From Schlegelella_A sp036263655 (GTDB taxonomy: Bacteria > Pseudomonadota > Gammaproteobacteria > Burkholderiales > Burkholderiaceae_C), in NCBI GenBank assembly GCA_036263655.1, contig DATAGP010000013.1:186001-250000 (forward strand): a stretch of DNA of 64,000 nt, given 5' to 3'. A model generated the notes under the pieces. It worked only from the letters and a program-made list of their open reading frames with translations, made no database searches and was not told where the DNA came from. Position numbers and translations under genes: made by a program. This document shows positions 19,813 to 29,273 of this stretch, piece after piece; position 1 is the stretch's first letter, and each line of letters begins with the position of its first letter.

Positions 19813-19992
19813 ATGAAGCGCTACGCGAACGTGCTGCCGGCGGGCATCGGCTTGCTCACCGCGAGCCTGCCGAGCCTCGCCCACATGGGCTCCACGCCGG
19901 CGCCGCATTTTCATGCGGGCGATGGCTGGGGCCTGCTTGCCGTGGCGGCACTGACGGCGATCGCCGCGTGGCTCGGCCGGCGCGGACGATGA
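19813..19992 (+). CDS. 59-residue exported/membrane protein between ureA and ureB
   Basis: A short gene with ATG at 19813 preceded by GGAG at 7 nt. The protein has a signal-like segment (LPAGIGLLTASLPSLAH), a His-containing middle (HMGSTPAPHFHAGDG), one TM helix (WGLLAVAALTAIAAWL) and a final GRRGR. Its stop overlaps the ureB start by ATGA, so it is translationally coupled inside the urease operon and is very likely real. The three His residues could bind nickel. It might be a remnant or minimal analogue of HupE/UreJ-type nickel permeases, whose mature N-termini are also His-rich, but the similarity is too weak to assert. Confidence 0.7.
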   Translation: MKRYANVLPAGIGLLTASLPSLAHMGSTPAPHFHAGDGWGLLAVAALTAIAAWLGRRGR

Positions 19993-20294
19993 CCCCGGGC
20001 GAGCTGCTCCCGGGCGCCGGCGAGCTGCCGCTCAACGCCGGGCGGCGCACCGCGATCCTGGCGGTGCAGAACACCGGCGACCGGCCGATCCAGGTGGGGT
20101 CGCACTATCACTTCGCCGAGACCAATGCGGCGCTCCGCTTCGACCGCACGGCCGCGCACGGCATGCGGCTGAACATCGCCTCCGGCACCGCGGTGCGCTT
20201 CGAGCCCGGACAGGAGCGAACCGTCGAGCTCGTCGACTTCGCCGGCGACCGTCGCGCCTTCGGCTTCCGCGGCCTGGTCCAGGGCGCGCTCTAG
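19989..20294 (+). CDS. ureB: Urease beta subunit
   Basis: A 101-residue UreB with the family start MTPGELLPGAGELPLNAGR, the region VGSHYHFAETNAALRFDR and RLNIASGTAVRFEPGQ. It is a structural subunit that packs on UreC in the (abc)3 urease. It is preceded by the overlapping 59-residue gene and followed 14 nt later by ureC. Confidence 0.98.
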   Translation: MTPGELLPGAGELPLNAGRRTAILAVQNTGDRPIQVGSHYHFAETNAALRFDRTAAHGMRLNIASGTAVRFEPGQERTVELVDFAGDRRAFGFRGLVQGAL

Positions 20295-20308
20295 TCACGA
20301 AGGCGAAC

Positions 20309-22090
20309 ATGGCCACCCTGCCCCGCCGCGCCTACGCGGAGATGTTCGGCCCGACCGTCGGCGACCGCGTCCGGCTCGCCGACACCGGCCTGGTGGTCGA
20401 GGTGGAGGACGACTACACGCTGCGCGCCGGTGAAGGCCGCCGAGGCGCCGACGGGCAGCCCGTCGGCTGGGGCGAAGAGGTGAAGTTCGGCGGCGGCAAG
20501 ACCATCCGCGACGGCATGGGGCAGAGCCAGCGGGTCGCCGCGGAGGTCGCCGACACCGTCGTCACCAACGCCCTGGTGATCGACCACTGGGGGATCGTCA
20601 AGTGCGACCTGGCGATCAAGGGCGGCCGCATCGCCAGGCTCGGCAAGGCCGGCAACCCCGACGTGCAGCCGGGCGTCGACATCGTCATCGGCGCCGGCAC
20701 CGAGATCATTGCCGGCGAGGGGATGATCCTCACCGCCGGCGGCATCGACTCGCACATCCACTTCATCTGCCCGCAGCAGATCGACGACGCGCTGATGAGC
20801 GGCATCACGACGATGCTCGGCGGCGGCACGGGCCCGGCGACCGGCACTTTCGCCACGACGTGCACGCCCGGACCGTGGCACATCCACGCGATGCTGAAGG
20901 CGGCCGAGTCCTTTCCGATGAATCTCGGCTTTCAGGGCAAGGGCAACGCGAGCCTGCCGCGCGCCCTCGAAGAGCAGGTCGAGGCCGGCGCCTACGGCCT
21001 CAAGCTGCACGAGGACTGGGGCACGACGCCGGCGGCGATCGACAATTGCCTGTCGGTCGCCGAGCGGCACGACATCCAGGTGACCATCCACACCGACACG
21101 CTCAACGAGTCGGGCTTCGTCGAGGACACCTTCGCCGCCTTCAAGGGCCGCACCATCGCCACCTTCCACACCGAGGGCGCGGGCGGCGGCCATGCGCCCG
21201 ACATCATTCGCGCCGCGAGCCTGCCGAACGTGCTGCCGTCGTCGACGAACCCGACAATGCCCTACACCGTCAACACCGTCGACGAGCACCTCGACATGCT
21301 GATGGTGTGCCACCACCTCGACCCGTCGATCGCCGAGGACCTGGCCTTCGCCGAGAGCCGGATCCGGCGCGAGACCATCGCCGCCGAGGACGTGCTGCAC
21401 GACATGGGCGTGTTCTCGATGATGTCGTCGGACAGCCAGGCCATGGGCCGCGTCGGCGAGGTGATCATCCGCACCTGGCAGACGGCCGACAAGATGAAGG
21501 CGCAGCGCGGCTGGCTGGCCCCGGATGCCTCGGACACGAACGGCGCGGCATGCGCGGCCGACTCGCGCAACGACAACTTCCGCGTTCGCCGCTACATCGC
21601 CAAGTACACGATCAACCCGGCGATCACGCAGGGCATCTCGCACGAGGTCGGCTCGGTTGAGCCGGGCAAGCTCGCCGACCTGGTGCTGTGGCGCCCGGCG
21701 TTCTTCGGCGTGAAGCCGTCGCTGATCATCAAGGGCGGCATGATCGCCGCGGCGGCGATGGGCGATCCGGGCGCCTCGATCCCGACGCCGCAGCCCGTGC
21801 ACTACCGGCCGATGTTCGGCGCCTACGGCGCGGCGCTCGCGGTCTCGTGCCTCAACTTCGTCTCGCAGGCGTCGATCGATCGCGGCGTCCCGGCGAGGCT
21901 CGGCCTGCAGCGTCCGGTGGCCGCAGTGCGCGGCACGCGGCGCATCGGCAAGGCCGACATGGTCCTCAATTCGGCGACGCCGCGGATCGAGGTCGACGCG
22001 CAGACCTACGAGGTGCGGGCCGACGGCGTGCTCCTGACCTGCGAGCCCGCGACGGTGCTGCCGATGGCGCAGCGCTACTTCCTGTTCTGA
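20309..22090 (+). CDS. ureC: Urease alpha (catalytic) subunit with two insertions
   Basis: The 593-residue nickel-containing catalytic subunit that hydrolyses urea. Nickel ligands and catalytic residues are all present: GIDSHIHF, the carbamylated Lys in GLKLHEDWG, HTDTLNESGF, TFHTEGAGGGH, the catalytic His in MVCHHLD and the Asp in SSDSQAMGR. The usual length is about 570. Two extra stretches account for the difference: one near residues 33-50 (Gly/Arg/Ala-rich, after VEVEDDYTL) and one near residues 404-425 (between QRGWLAP and NDNFRVRRY). Both fall where loops are expected, so activity should be retained. Confidence 0.98.
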   Translation: MATLPRRAYAEMFGPTVGDRVRLADTGLVVEVEDDYTLRAGEGRRGADGQPVGWGEEVKFGGGKTIRDGMGQSQRVAAEVADTVVTNALVIDHWGIVKCDLAIKGGRIARLGKAGNPDVQPGVDIVIGAGTEIIAGEGMILTAGGIDSHIHFICPQQIDDALMSGITTMLGGGTGPATGTFATTCTPGPWHIHAMLKAAESFPMNLGFQGKGNASLPRALEEQVEAGAYGLKLHEDWGTTPAAIDNCLSVAERHDIQVTIHTDTLNESGFVEDTFAAFKGRTIATFHTEGAGGGHAPDIIRAASLPNVLPSSTNPTMPYTVNTVDEHLDMLMVCHHLDPSIAEDLAFAESRIRRETIAAEDVLHDMGVFSMMSSDSQAMGRVGEVIIRTWQTADKMKAQRGWLAPDASDTNGAACAADSRNDNFRVRRYIAKYTINPAITQGISHEVGSVEPGKLADLVLWRPAFFGVKPSLIIKGGMIAAAAMGDPGASIPTPQPVHYRPMFGAYGAALAVSCLNFVSQASIDRGVPARLGLQRPVAAVRGTRRIGKADMVLNSATPRIEVDAQTYEVRADGVLLTCEPATVLPMAQRYFLF

Positions 22091-22116
22091 CAATTCCGGC
22101 AACACGGCCCGCCTCG

Positions 22117-22730
<614 letters not shown>

Positions 22731-22731
<1 letters not shown>

Positions 22732-23507
22732 TGAGCACCCCCGGCGCGCACCGTTCCTCCACCCGCGTGCCGCCGGCGATGCAGCGTCGGCTCGAGCGAC
22801 GTGCCCGCGTCCGTGCCGACGCGTCGCTCCCTGCGGCGGACCTGCTCCAGCTCATGCGCCTGGCGTCGCCCAGTCTGCCGGTCGGCGGCTTCAGCTACTC
22901 GGAAGGCCTCGAGGCCGCGGTCGCCTCGGCCCGGGTGCGAGACGAGGCCGGCGTGCTGGCGTGGCTCGTCGACCAGCTGCACCTGGTCCTCGCCCGCGGC
23001 GAGCTGCCGGTGGTCGCGCGTGCGCTCGGCGCCTGGCGCAGCGACGACTTCGCGCGTGCGAGCGCCCTCAACCGCTGGTTCTCCGCCACGCGCGAAAGCA
23101 GCGAGCTGCGCCAGCAGGCCGAGCAGATGGGTCGCTCGCTCGGCGTCTGGCTGCGCAATGCCGGGACGACGAGCGCCCGCCTCGCAGCGCTCGATGCCTT
23201 GCCGCCGGCGCCCACCTGGCCCGTCGCCTTCGCCCTCGCGGCCGCCGAGCTGCGCGCCGTGCCGCGCGCCGTGCTGCTGGCCTTCGCCGCGGGCTGGGCC
23301 GAGAACATGGTGCAGTCGGCGCTGAAGGCCGTGCCGCTCGGGCAGCTGGCAGCGCAGCGCGTCCTGACCGGGCTCGCCGCCGAGGTTCCAGCGGCCGTCG
23401 ATGCGGCGCTGCAGATCACCTTCGCCGACATGCAGGCCTCGGCGCCGATGCTCGCGATCCTCTCGTCGCAGCACGAGGAGCAGTACTCGCGGCTGTTCCG
23501 CTCCTGA
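22731..23507 (+). CDS. ureF: Urease accessory protein UreF
   Basis: A 258-residue UreF that bridges UreD and the UreG GTPase. Family motifs are LMRLASPSLPVGGFSYSEGLE, LNRWFSATRESSELRQQ and MVQSALKAVPLGQ. The ATG at 22731 overlaps the ureE stop. The first ~35 residues are a basic, non-conserved extension, so a later start is possible, but no better ATG is present. Confidence 0.96.
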
Positions 23508-23547
23508 CCCGCGCAGCCGCCCTGCGCAACGACCCCCAGCCGAACCC

Positions 23548-24204
<657 letters not shown>

Positions 24205-24232
24205 TCCCGCGGCCCCCGCTCAGGCGCCGGAT

Positions 24233-25315
24233 TCAGCCGGTCAATCGCCGCACGGCCTCGGCGAGCGCAGGGCCGTCGAGCGCTGCCAGCTCGAGCGATC
24301 GGGCGGCCGCGGGCACGCCGTGGTTGCGCTTGTTCGAGCGCGCGTAGCACGGGTCGTAGTGCAAAGTCATGATGCTCTCGAAGAGCGCATCGGTCTCGCC
24401 GGCGGCCGCGAGCGAACGCCAGTGCGCCAGCACCTCCTTGCCGACGAGAGGCTTCAGCGGCTCGAGACGATCGACCATCGCGAGCGGATCGGCAGCGAAG
24501 TGCGGGTAGTCCTCGCGCCACAGGCGCACGCGCTCGGCCATCGGCGCCGACAGCGTGACGATCGGCGCTCGCCGCATCGCCTCGAACAGCGCTTCCGGGA
24601 TCTGCAGCGCGCCGATCTTCTTGCTCTCGGCCTCGAGCCACACCGACCGCTCGGGATCGAAGCCGCGCAGGGTCTCGAGCACCATGGAATCGAAGAGCTT
24701 CTGGCCCGGCTGCGACTGCCCGGGAATGGCGCCGAGCAGCGAGCCCCGGTGCGCGGCCAGCGCCTCCAGGTCGAGCACCTGGTGCCCCTCTCGCGCGAGC
24801 GCGGCGAGGAGCCGGGTCTTGCCGCAGCCGGTGGGGCCGCACAGCACCTGGCATTCGAAGGCGGCGGGCAGGCTGGCGAGCCCGTCGCGCACCCACTGCC
24901 GGTACGCCTTCCAGCCGCCCGGCAGGACGTCGACGTCGTAGCCGATCGTGCGCAGGCTGTCCGCCCACAGGCGGCTGCGCTTGCCGCCGCGGAAGCAGTA
25001 CACGAGGAAGCGCTCGCCCGGCCCGTGCTTCGAGATCAGCGGCTCGATCTGCGCCGCGATGTTCCGCAGCGAATACTCGACGCCGATCAGGTAGGCCCGA
25101 TGCGTGTCGGTGCGATGCGTGGTGCCGACCTCCGCGTACTGCGCGTCGTCGACCACCGGCAGGTTCACGGCGCCGGGGACATGGTCCTCCGCATACTCGC
25201 GCGGCGATCGCGCGTCGATGACCATCGCGTAGGCGCTCCAGTCGCGCACGCCGGGCGGACACGGCGGAGTCGCTGCAGGGCCGGGTGGCGCCGGTCGAGG
25301 TGATTCGGTGTTCAT
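24233..25315 (-). CDS. mnmH: tRNA 2-selenouridine/geranyl-2-thiouridine synthase
   Basis: A 360-residue two-domain enzyme (SelU/YbbB) that converts 2-thiouridine to 2-selenouridine at the wobble position of certain tRNAs through a geranylated intermediate. The rhodanese domain (residues ~25-145) has VIDARSPREYAEDHVPGA and the catalytic Cys in VYCFRGGKRS. The P-loop domain has LCGPTGCGKTRLL. No selD (selenophosphate synthase) is in this window; it may lie elsewhere. TAAAAT lies 12 nt before the ATG. Confidence 0.93.
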   Translation of the reverse strand: MNTESPRPAPPGPAATPPCPPGVRDWSAYAMVIDARSPREYAEDHVPGAVNLPVVDDAQYAEVGTTHRTDTHRAYLIGVEYSLRNIAAQIEPLISKHGPGERFLVYCFRGGKRSRLWADSLRTIGYDVDVLPGGWKAYRQWVRDGLASLPAAFECQVLCGPTGCGKTRLLAALAREGHQVLDLEALAAHRGSLLGAIPGQSQPGQKLFDSMVLETLRGFDPERSVWLEAESKKIGALQIPEALFEAMRRAPIVTLSAPMAERVRLWREDYPHFAADPLAMVDRLEPLKPLVGKEVLAHWRSLAAAGETDALFESIMTLHYDPCYARSNKRNHGVPAAARSLELAALDGPALAEAVRRLTG

Positions 25316-25327
25316 CGGGCCCGATGC

Positions 25328-25333
25328 ATTTTA
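25328..25333 (-). promoter_or_regulatory. Putative -10 hexamer TAAAAT of mnmH
   Basis: TAAAAT on the minus strand lies 12 nt before the mnmH ATG, giving a leader of only a few bases. No clear -35 was identified. Confidence 0.35.
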
Positions 25334-25450
25334 AGGCGGGGGCCCGGCCGAGAGGCGGTCGGCACCGCTCGTGAAGCGTCTTTGCATCGGATTCGGGCAT
25401 CGCCCTCGGGGCCCATCGGCTCGACCGGGGACGCGACAGCCCGGGCTTCC

Positions 25451-25456
25451 TATCCT
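25451..25456 (+). promoter_or_regulatory. Putative -10 hexamer TATCCT, leaderless start
   Basis: TATCCT ends 6 nt before the ATG at 25463, the same arrangement as at pdxH (TTCC, then the hexamer, then a 6-nt spacer). No Shine-Dalgarno sequence is visible. Confidence 0.4.
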
Positions 25457-25462
25457 TCGGCC

Positions 25463-26467
25463 ATGGAAGCCCCTCTTCTCACCCGCCGTCGTGTCGTCGC
25501 CGCCGGCGCAGCCGCGCCCCTGGCGTGGCTGACCGGCTGCAGCACGCCCTTGCCCCTGGCGGAGGTGCCGGCCCGCCCCGACGCCGACGCCGAACGGCTG
25601 CTGCTGCGCAGCGCCGAAGCGCACGGGCTCGCGGCCTATCGCCGCATCGAGGACGTCAACGTCCGTTACGAGGGCGAGTGGCGGCCGCTCATCGACCGGG
25701 TCCAGCCGGTGCTGGTGGACAAGGCGTACCGCGGCAGCTCGGAGGAACGGCTCATCCCGCGTGCCGGCATCGTCGCCCAGGCGTACCAGGGCCTGGCCGG
25801 TCACAAGCAGGTGAGCTGGCGACGCGGCGAAGGCACGGGGGCCGGCCGCGGCCAGGTCGCCGTCTGGTTGAACGGCCAGGCCAGCACGGACGCCGACGTG
25901 CTGGCTGCGTCGGCACTCGTCGCCGAGGGCTACGGGCTGTTCCTGCTCGGCCCGCTGTGGCTCGCCGAACGCGGTCTCGCCGTGCAGGCCGGCGCTGCCG
26001 AGCGGGTCGACGGACGCGACTGCGACGTCGTCGAGGTGTGGCTGAGGCCCGGCCTCGGACTCGCCCCGCTCGACCGCGTCGCCCTCTGCATCGACCGGGG
26101 CACCTCGCTGACGCGCCGCCTGCGCTTCACGCTCGAGGGCTACCCGGGCACCCGCGGCGCCGTCGCCGAGGTGGACACCTTCGATCACGAGCGTCGCTTC
26201 GGCGTCGTCTGGCCGATGCGCACCTACGAGCGCGTGGTCCACCCGTTGCGCCTGCCTGCGCACGACTGGCGAATCGCCGGCATCGACGTGAACCGCGGCT
26301 ACGACGCGAGCGCGCTTGCAGGTCCGCGCTTCGTCGGCCGCGGCGACGCCGGCTGCCGTGCTCTGAGCGCCGCTCACCCCGGCAGCACGAGCCCTTCCTG
26401 GTTCGCGATCCGCTCGAGGGCTGTCTCGAAAAGTGCCCGCGACGCGCCGGCGACCCTCGCCAGGTAG
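25463..26467 (+). CDS. Tat/lipoprotein-type exported protein of unknown function
   Basis: A 334-residue protein beginning with twin-arginine-like TRRRVV, a hydrophobic stretch and a lipobox (LTGC), so it is probably exported and lipidated. The body (EDVNVRYEGEWRPLIDRVQPVL, SSEERLIPRAG, WPMRTYERVV) resembles outer-membrane-type beta-sheet proteins of the DUF/LolA-like kind but no family is certain. The last ~30 codons run antisense into the 3' end of the MerR gene (94-nt overlap) and look low in conservation, as if an earlier stop had been lost. Confidence 0.65.
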   Translation: MEAPLLTRRRVVAAGAAAPLAWLTGCSTPLPLAEVPARPDADAERLLLRSAEAHGLAAYRRIEDVNVRYEGEWRPLIDRVQPVLVDKAYRGSSEERLIPRAGIVAQAYQGLAGHKQVSWRRGEGTGAGRGQVAVWLNGQASTDADVLAASALVAEGYGLFLLGPLWLAERGLAVQAGAAERVDGRDCDVVEVWLRPGLGLAPLDRVALCIDRGTSLTRRLRFTLEGYPGTRGAVAEVDTFDHERRFGVVWPMRTYERVVHPLRLPAHDWRIAGIDVNRGYDASALAGPRFVGRGDAGCRALSAAHPGSTSPSWFAIRSRAVSKSARDAPATLAR

Positions 26468-27501
26468 GCGTGCAGGGCGGCGTCCTTCGGCCCTCGGCTC
26501 TCGCACTGCGCGCTGTAGGCCTCGAATCGCGACAGCTGCACCAGCAGCTCGGCGACATGGCGCGGGCACTCGCACGCGATCGTCGACGAGAGCCCGGCGA
26601 AGTCGGCAAGCGTCGCGTCGTCGTAACGCCTCGGCGCGACGTCGTCGACGGACAGCCAGAGCGGATCGGCCGGCGAGGCCGGATCCACGGCGCCGGGCGC
26701 CGGCCCGCGCGTCGCAGCGAAGAGAGCTTCCAGGCTGGCGGCGAGCGCACGGTCCTCAAGGGGCTGGCGCCAGAGCGCCACGCCGCCGGCGGCGAGGGCA
26801 TCGATCGCCGCCTGGGCGCCGAAGCCGTAGAGCACGGCGACGCCCCTGGCGCCGCAGGCGCGGGACGCCGCCTGCAGCTCGCCGAGCAGATCATCGTGCA
26901 CGCCGGGCAGCTCCGCCAGGAGCACATCGACCTGGGGGCCGGTGGGCGGGGCGGCGGCCTCGGCCAGGCCAGCGACCTCGGCCTGGCTAGCGACCTCGGC
27001 GAGGCTGGCGAATGCGGCCACCACCTCGAGAGGCCGGCCGAGACGCTGCCGCAGCCGCGGCTGCTGCAGGCGTCGCACGAGCGCCCTGCCGACGACGGCC
27101 ACGCGGCAGGTGCCGGCGGGCCGGGGTGCCGCCTGCCGCGCCCTGGCGACCATGCCGGCGTGCGTCCCCGCCACATCGCGAAGACCGGTCATGTCGAGGG
27201 AGGCGATCGCCCCGATCGAGTGACCCAGCTCGGTGAGCTGGCGCATCAGCGCGAGGCGCTGCACGTCCAGCGCGGAGTAGAGGCGATGGCCGGCCCCGGT
27301 CAGGGCTGCCGCCGAGACCCGGTAGCGGCGCTCCCAGATGCGCAGCGTCGCCACCGGCATGCGCAGCATGCGGGCCACGGCGCCGCTGCGAAAACGCGGC
27401 GTGTCGGCATCGATGACGACGGGCCGAGAGGCGACAGAGCCCTTCGAAGCGGGCGCCGCCTTCCTGGTCGAACGACTCTGCTTTGCATCGGTTTCTCGCA
27501 C
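26374..27501 (-). CDS. MerR-family transcriptional regulator with large C-terminal domain
   Basis: A 375-residue protein with an N-terminal MerR HTH (FRSGAVARMLRMPVATLRIWERRY, GHRLYSALDVQRLALMRQL). A long C-terminal part is reminiscent of the CarH/LitR layout, but no cobalamin-binding D/E-x-H-x2-G motif is visible, so light or B12 sensing is not supported. The C-terminal segment (FAGLSSTIACECPRHVAELL, ALERIANQEGLVLP) is a recognisable conserved end. I prefer a GTG at 27501 because GGAG lies 8 nt before it; an ATG at 27570 is the alternative. It is divergent from the HiPIP gene. Confidence 0.82.
   Translation of the reverse strand: MRETDAKQSRSTRKAAPASKGSVASRPVVIDADTPRFRSGAVARMLRMPVATLRIWERRYRVSAAALTGAGHRLYSALDVQRLALMRQLTELGHSIGAIASLDMTGLRDVAGTHAGMVARARQAAPRPAGTCRVAVVGRALVRRLQQPRLRQRLGRPLEVVAAFASLAEVASQAEVAGLAEAAAPPTGPQVDVLLAELPGVHDDLLGELQAASRACGARGVAVLYGFGAQAAIDALAAGGVALWRQPLEDRALAASLEALFAATRGPAPGAVDPASPADPLWLSVDDVAPRRYDDATLADFAGLSSTIACECPRHVAELLVQLSRFEAYSAQCESRGPKDAALHAYLARVAGASRALFETALERIANQEGLVLPG
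26955..27010. repeat. Imperfect tandem repeat inside the merR-type gene
   Basis: Units built on the motif AGCGACCTCGGC with flanking GGCC/GGCT are repeated back to back. They encode an Ala/Glu-rich AEVA-type repeat in the linker between the DNA-binding and C-terminal domains. It is a likely site of length variation between strains. Confidence 0.6.
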
Positions 27502-27590
27502 GTCTTTGCTCCGAAATCGCGTCGGTGAGCTGTGATTGAAGCACTTCGTCTCTACATTGTCCTCATCCACACTTCTCGCACCGACGCTTC

Positions 27591-27899
27591 ATGAACAACC
27601 CCCGACGCACTTTCCTGATGACCATCGCCGCCAGCGGCGCCGCGATTGCCACCGGCGCGCAAGCGCAGGCGCAGGCCAGGCTCGACGAGAAGGAGCCGCA
27701 GGCCGTGGCTCTCGGCTACGTCAACGACGCCGCCAGGGCCGACGCGAAGCGCTTCCCCAAGTACGCGCCTGGCCAGAACTGCGCGAACTGCTCGCTGTAC
27801 CAGGCCAAGCCGACCGATCCCTGGGGACCCTGCCCCCTGTTCGCCAACAAGCAGGTGGCGGCGAAAGCCTGGTGCAGCGCCTGGGTCAAGCGGGCCTGA
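27591..27899 (+). CDS. High-potential iron-sulfur protein (HiPIP)
   Basis: A 102-residue periplasmic [4Fe-4S] electron carrier. It has a Tat-type leader (RRTFLMTIAASGAAIATG, cleaved after AQAQA) and four cluster cysteines in NCANCSLY, WGPCPLF and AWCSAWVK, the exact HiPIP spacing. In purple and other beta-proteobacteria, HiPIPs donate electrons to reaction centres or terminal oxidases. It is divergent from the MerR-type regulator, which may control it. Confidence 0.96.
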   Translation: MNNPRRTFLMTIAASGAAIATGAQAQAQARLDEKEPQAVALGYVNDAARADAKRFPKYAPGQNCANCSLYQAKPTDPWGPCPLFANKQVAAKAWCSAWVKRA

Positions 27900-27917
27900 G
27901 GCTCGCGACCGATCGCA

Positions 27918-28811
27918 TCAAGACATCGGATTGGCGGGGCGGCCCGGTTCCGGCGGCAGCGGAATGAACTCGCCGTCGTCCCGATCCGGCAGCTTCATGC
28001 GGCCGGCGCGCCAATCCGCCTTCGCCTGCTCGATGCGCTCCTTCGACGACGACACGAAGTTCCAGTCGATGAAGCGCGGACCGACAGGCTCGCCGCCGAG
28101 GGCCATCACCGTCGAGCGCTCCACGGCCCTGACGACGCCCGCGTCGGCGCCACCGAGCACCGCCATCTGGCCCCGACGCAGTTCCGTTCCGTCGAGTTCC
28201 GCCCTGCCGCTGACCACATAGAGCGCTCGCTCCGGCGCATCCGCAGGCAGCTGCGCCCGCGCCCCCTCCTGCAGCTCCCAGTGCAGGTAGAACAGGGGCG
28301 AGTGCGTGCGCACCGGCGACGCCTCGGCGAAGGCGCGACCGGCGATGAGCCGAGCCCACGCGCCCGGCTCCTCGAACACCGGCAGGTCCTCGGCGCCATG
28401 GTGCGCGAAGGCCGGGTCGGTTTCCTCGTCGCGCTCGGGCAAGGCGACCCAGGCCTGCAGACCATGCATCGGCCCGCCCTCCCGACGCGCCCGCTCGAAT
28501 CGCTCGGAGTGCGTGATGCCTCGGCCGGCGGTCATCCAGTTCACCTCCCCAGGCCGGATGGCCTGCTCGACGCCGACGCTGTCGCGGTGGGTGATCTCGC
28601 CTTCGAGCAGGTAGGTGACCGTGGAGAGGCCGATGTGCGGATGCGGCCGCACGTCGACGGTGCGCGGCAGCCCCGGAGCGAAGCGCACCGGCCCCATGTG
28701 GTCGAAGAAGATGAATGGGCCGACCATCTTGCGCTGCGCGAAGGGCAGCACGCGGCCGACCTCGAAACCGCCCAGGTCGCGGCGGCGCTGGTCGATCAGC
28801 AACTCGGGCAT
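27918..28811 (-). CDS. Pirin-family protein
   Basis: A 297-residue bicupin pirin. The N-terminal cupin has the metal ligands in RPHPHIGLSTVTYLLEGEITHRDS and the glycine-rich AGRGITHSE; the C-terminal pirin domain has LYVVSGRAELDG. Bacterial pirins are iron-binding, often with quercetinase-like activity or a redox-sensing role. It is convergent with the HiPIP gene (18 nt between stops). Confidence 0.92.
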   Translation of the reverse strand: MPELLIDQRRRDLGGFEVGRVLPFAQRKMVGPFIFFDHMGPVRFAPGLPRTVDVRPHPHIGLSTVTYLLEGEITHRDSVGVEQAIRPGEVNWMTAGRGITHSERFERARREGGPMHGLQAWVALPERDEETDPAFAHHGAEDLPVFEEPGAWARLIAGRAFAEASPVRTHSPLFYLHWELQEGARAQLPADAPERALYVVSGRAELDGTELRRGQMAVLGGADAGVVRAVERSTVMALGGEPVGPRFIDWNFVSSSKERIEQAKADWRAGRMKLPDRDDGEFIPLPPEPGRPANPMS

Positions 28812-28955
28812 GCAAGGCTCTCCAAGGGCGCAGGCGCGGAGCGTGCCTGCACCATAGCGACGGGCACGCGCTCGTGTGGCAATCCCCCCTGGCTTCAGGG
28901 ATACCCAGCGACGAGTTCTTCCGTAAACTATGGTGCAGCGCAACATACGACGGAA

Positions 28956-29174
28956 ATGACCTATTCGCAAAAGGTGGGGAAGTACATGAGGTTGCGTCAG
29001 GAGCTTGCCGCTGCCTGCCGCGCCGCGCGGCTGAACGCCTGGCACATCGCGCGCGTCAGCAACGAGATGACCGCCCTGGAACGCGAGATGGCGCTGCCGC
29101 TGCGTCCCCGACGTTCGACGACCTTGCAGTCGCAGCCGCTCGCGGGCCGGCAGGATGGTGTCGAGGCGCTCTGA
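28956..29174 (+). CDS. Small conserved-type helical protein
   Basis: A 72-residue protein starting MTYSQKVGKYMRLRQELAAA, with CRAARLNAWHIARVSNEMTALEREM following. It resembles small helical hypotheticals of Burkholderiales, and no function is known to me. Upstream, around 28930-28945, is a TGCAGCGCA element of the kind seen before polyhydroxyalkanoate-related genes in this group, which is only suggestive. It sits between pirin (divergent) and the HTH gene. Confidence 0.5.
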   Translation: MTYSQKVGKYMRLRQELAAACRAARLNAWHIARVSNEMTALEREMALPLRPRRSTTLQSQPLAGRQDGVEAL

Positions 29175-29273
29175 GCAGCGCTTCGCTTGCGGCATCCGGG
29201 TCGGTGCGTGAGCTGGATTGCGTAAAGTCCGACACGCCTAAGATCCACCGAACGCCGCCACTCGCATTCGCTC

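Noticed and set aside
20291..22105. A 604-codon minus-strand frame opposite ureC
   Set aside because: It is the antisense shadow of a highly conserved gene and has no protein-like pattern.
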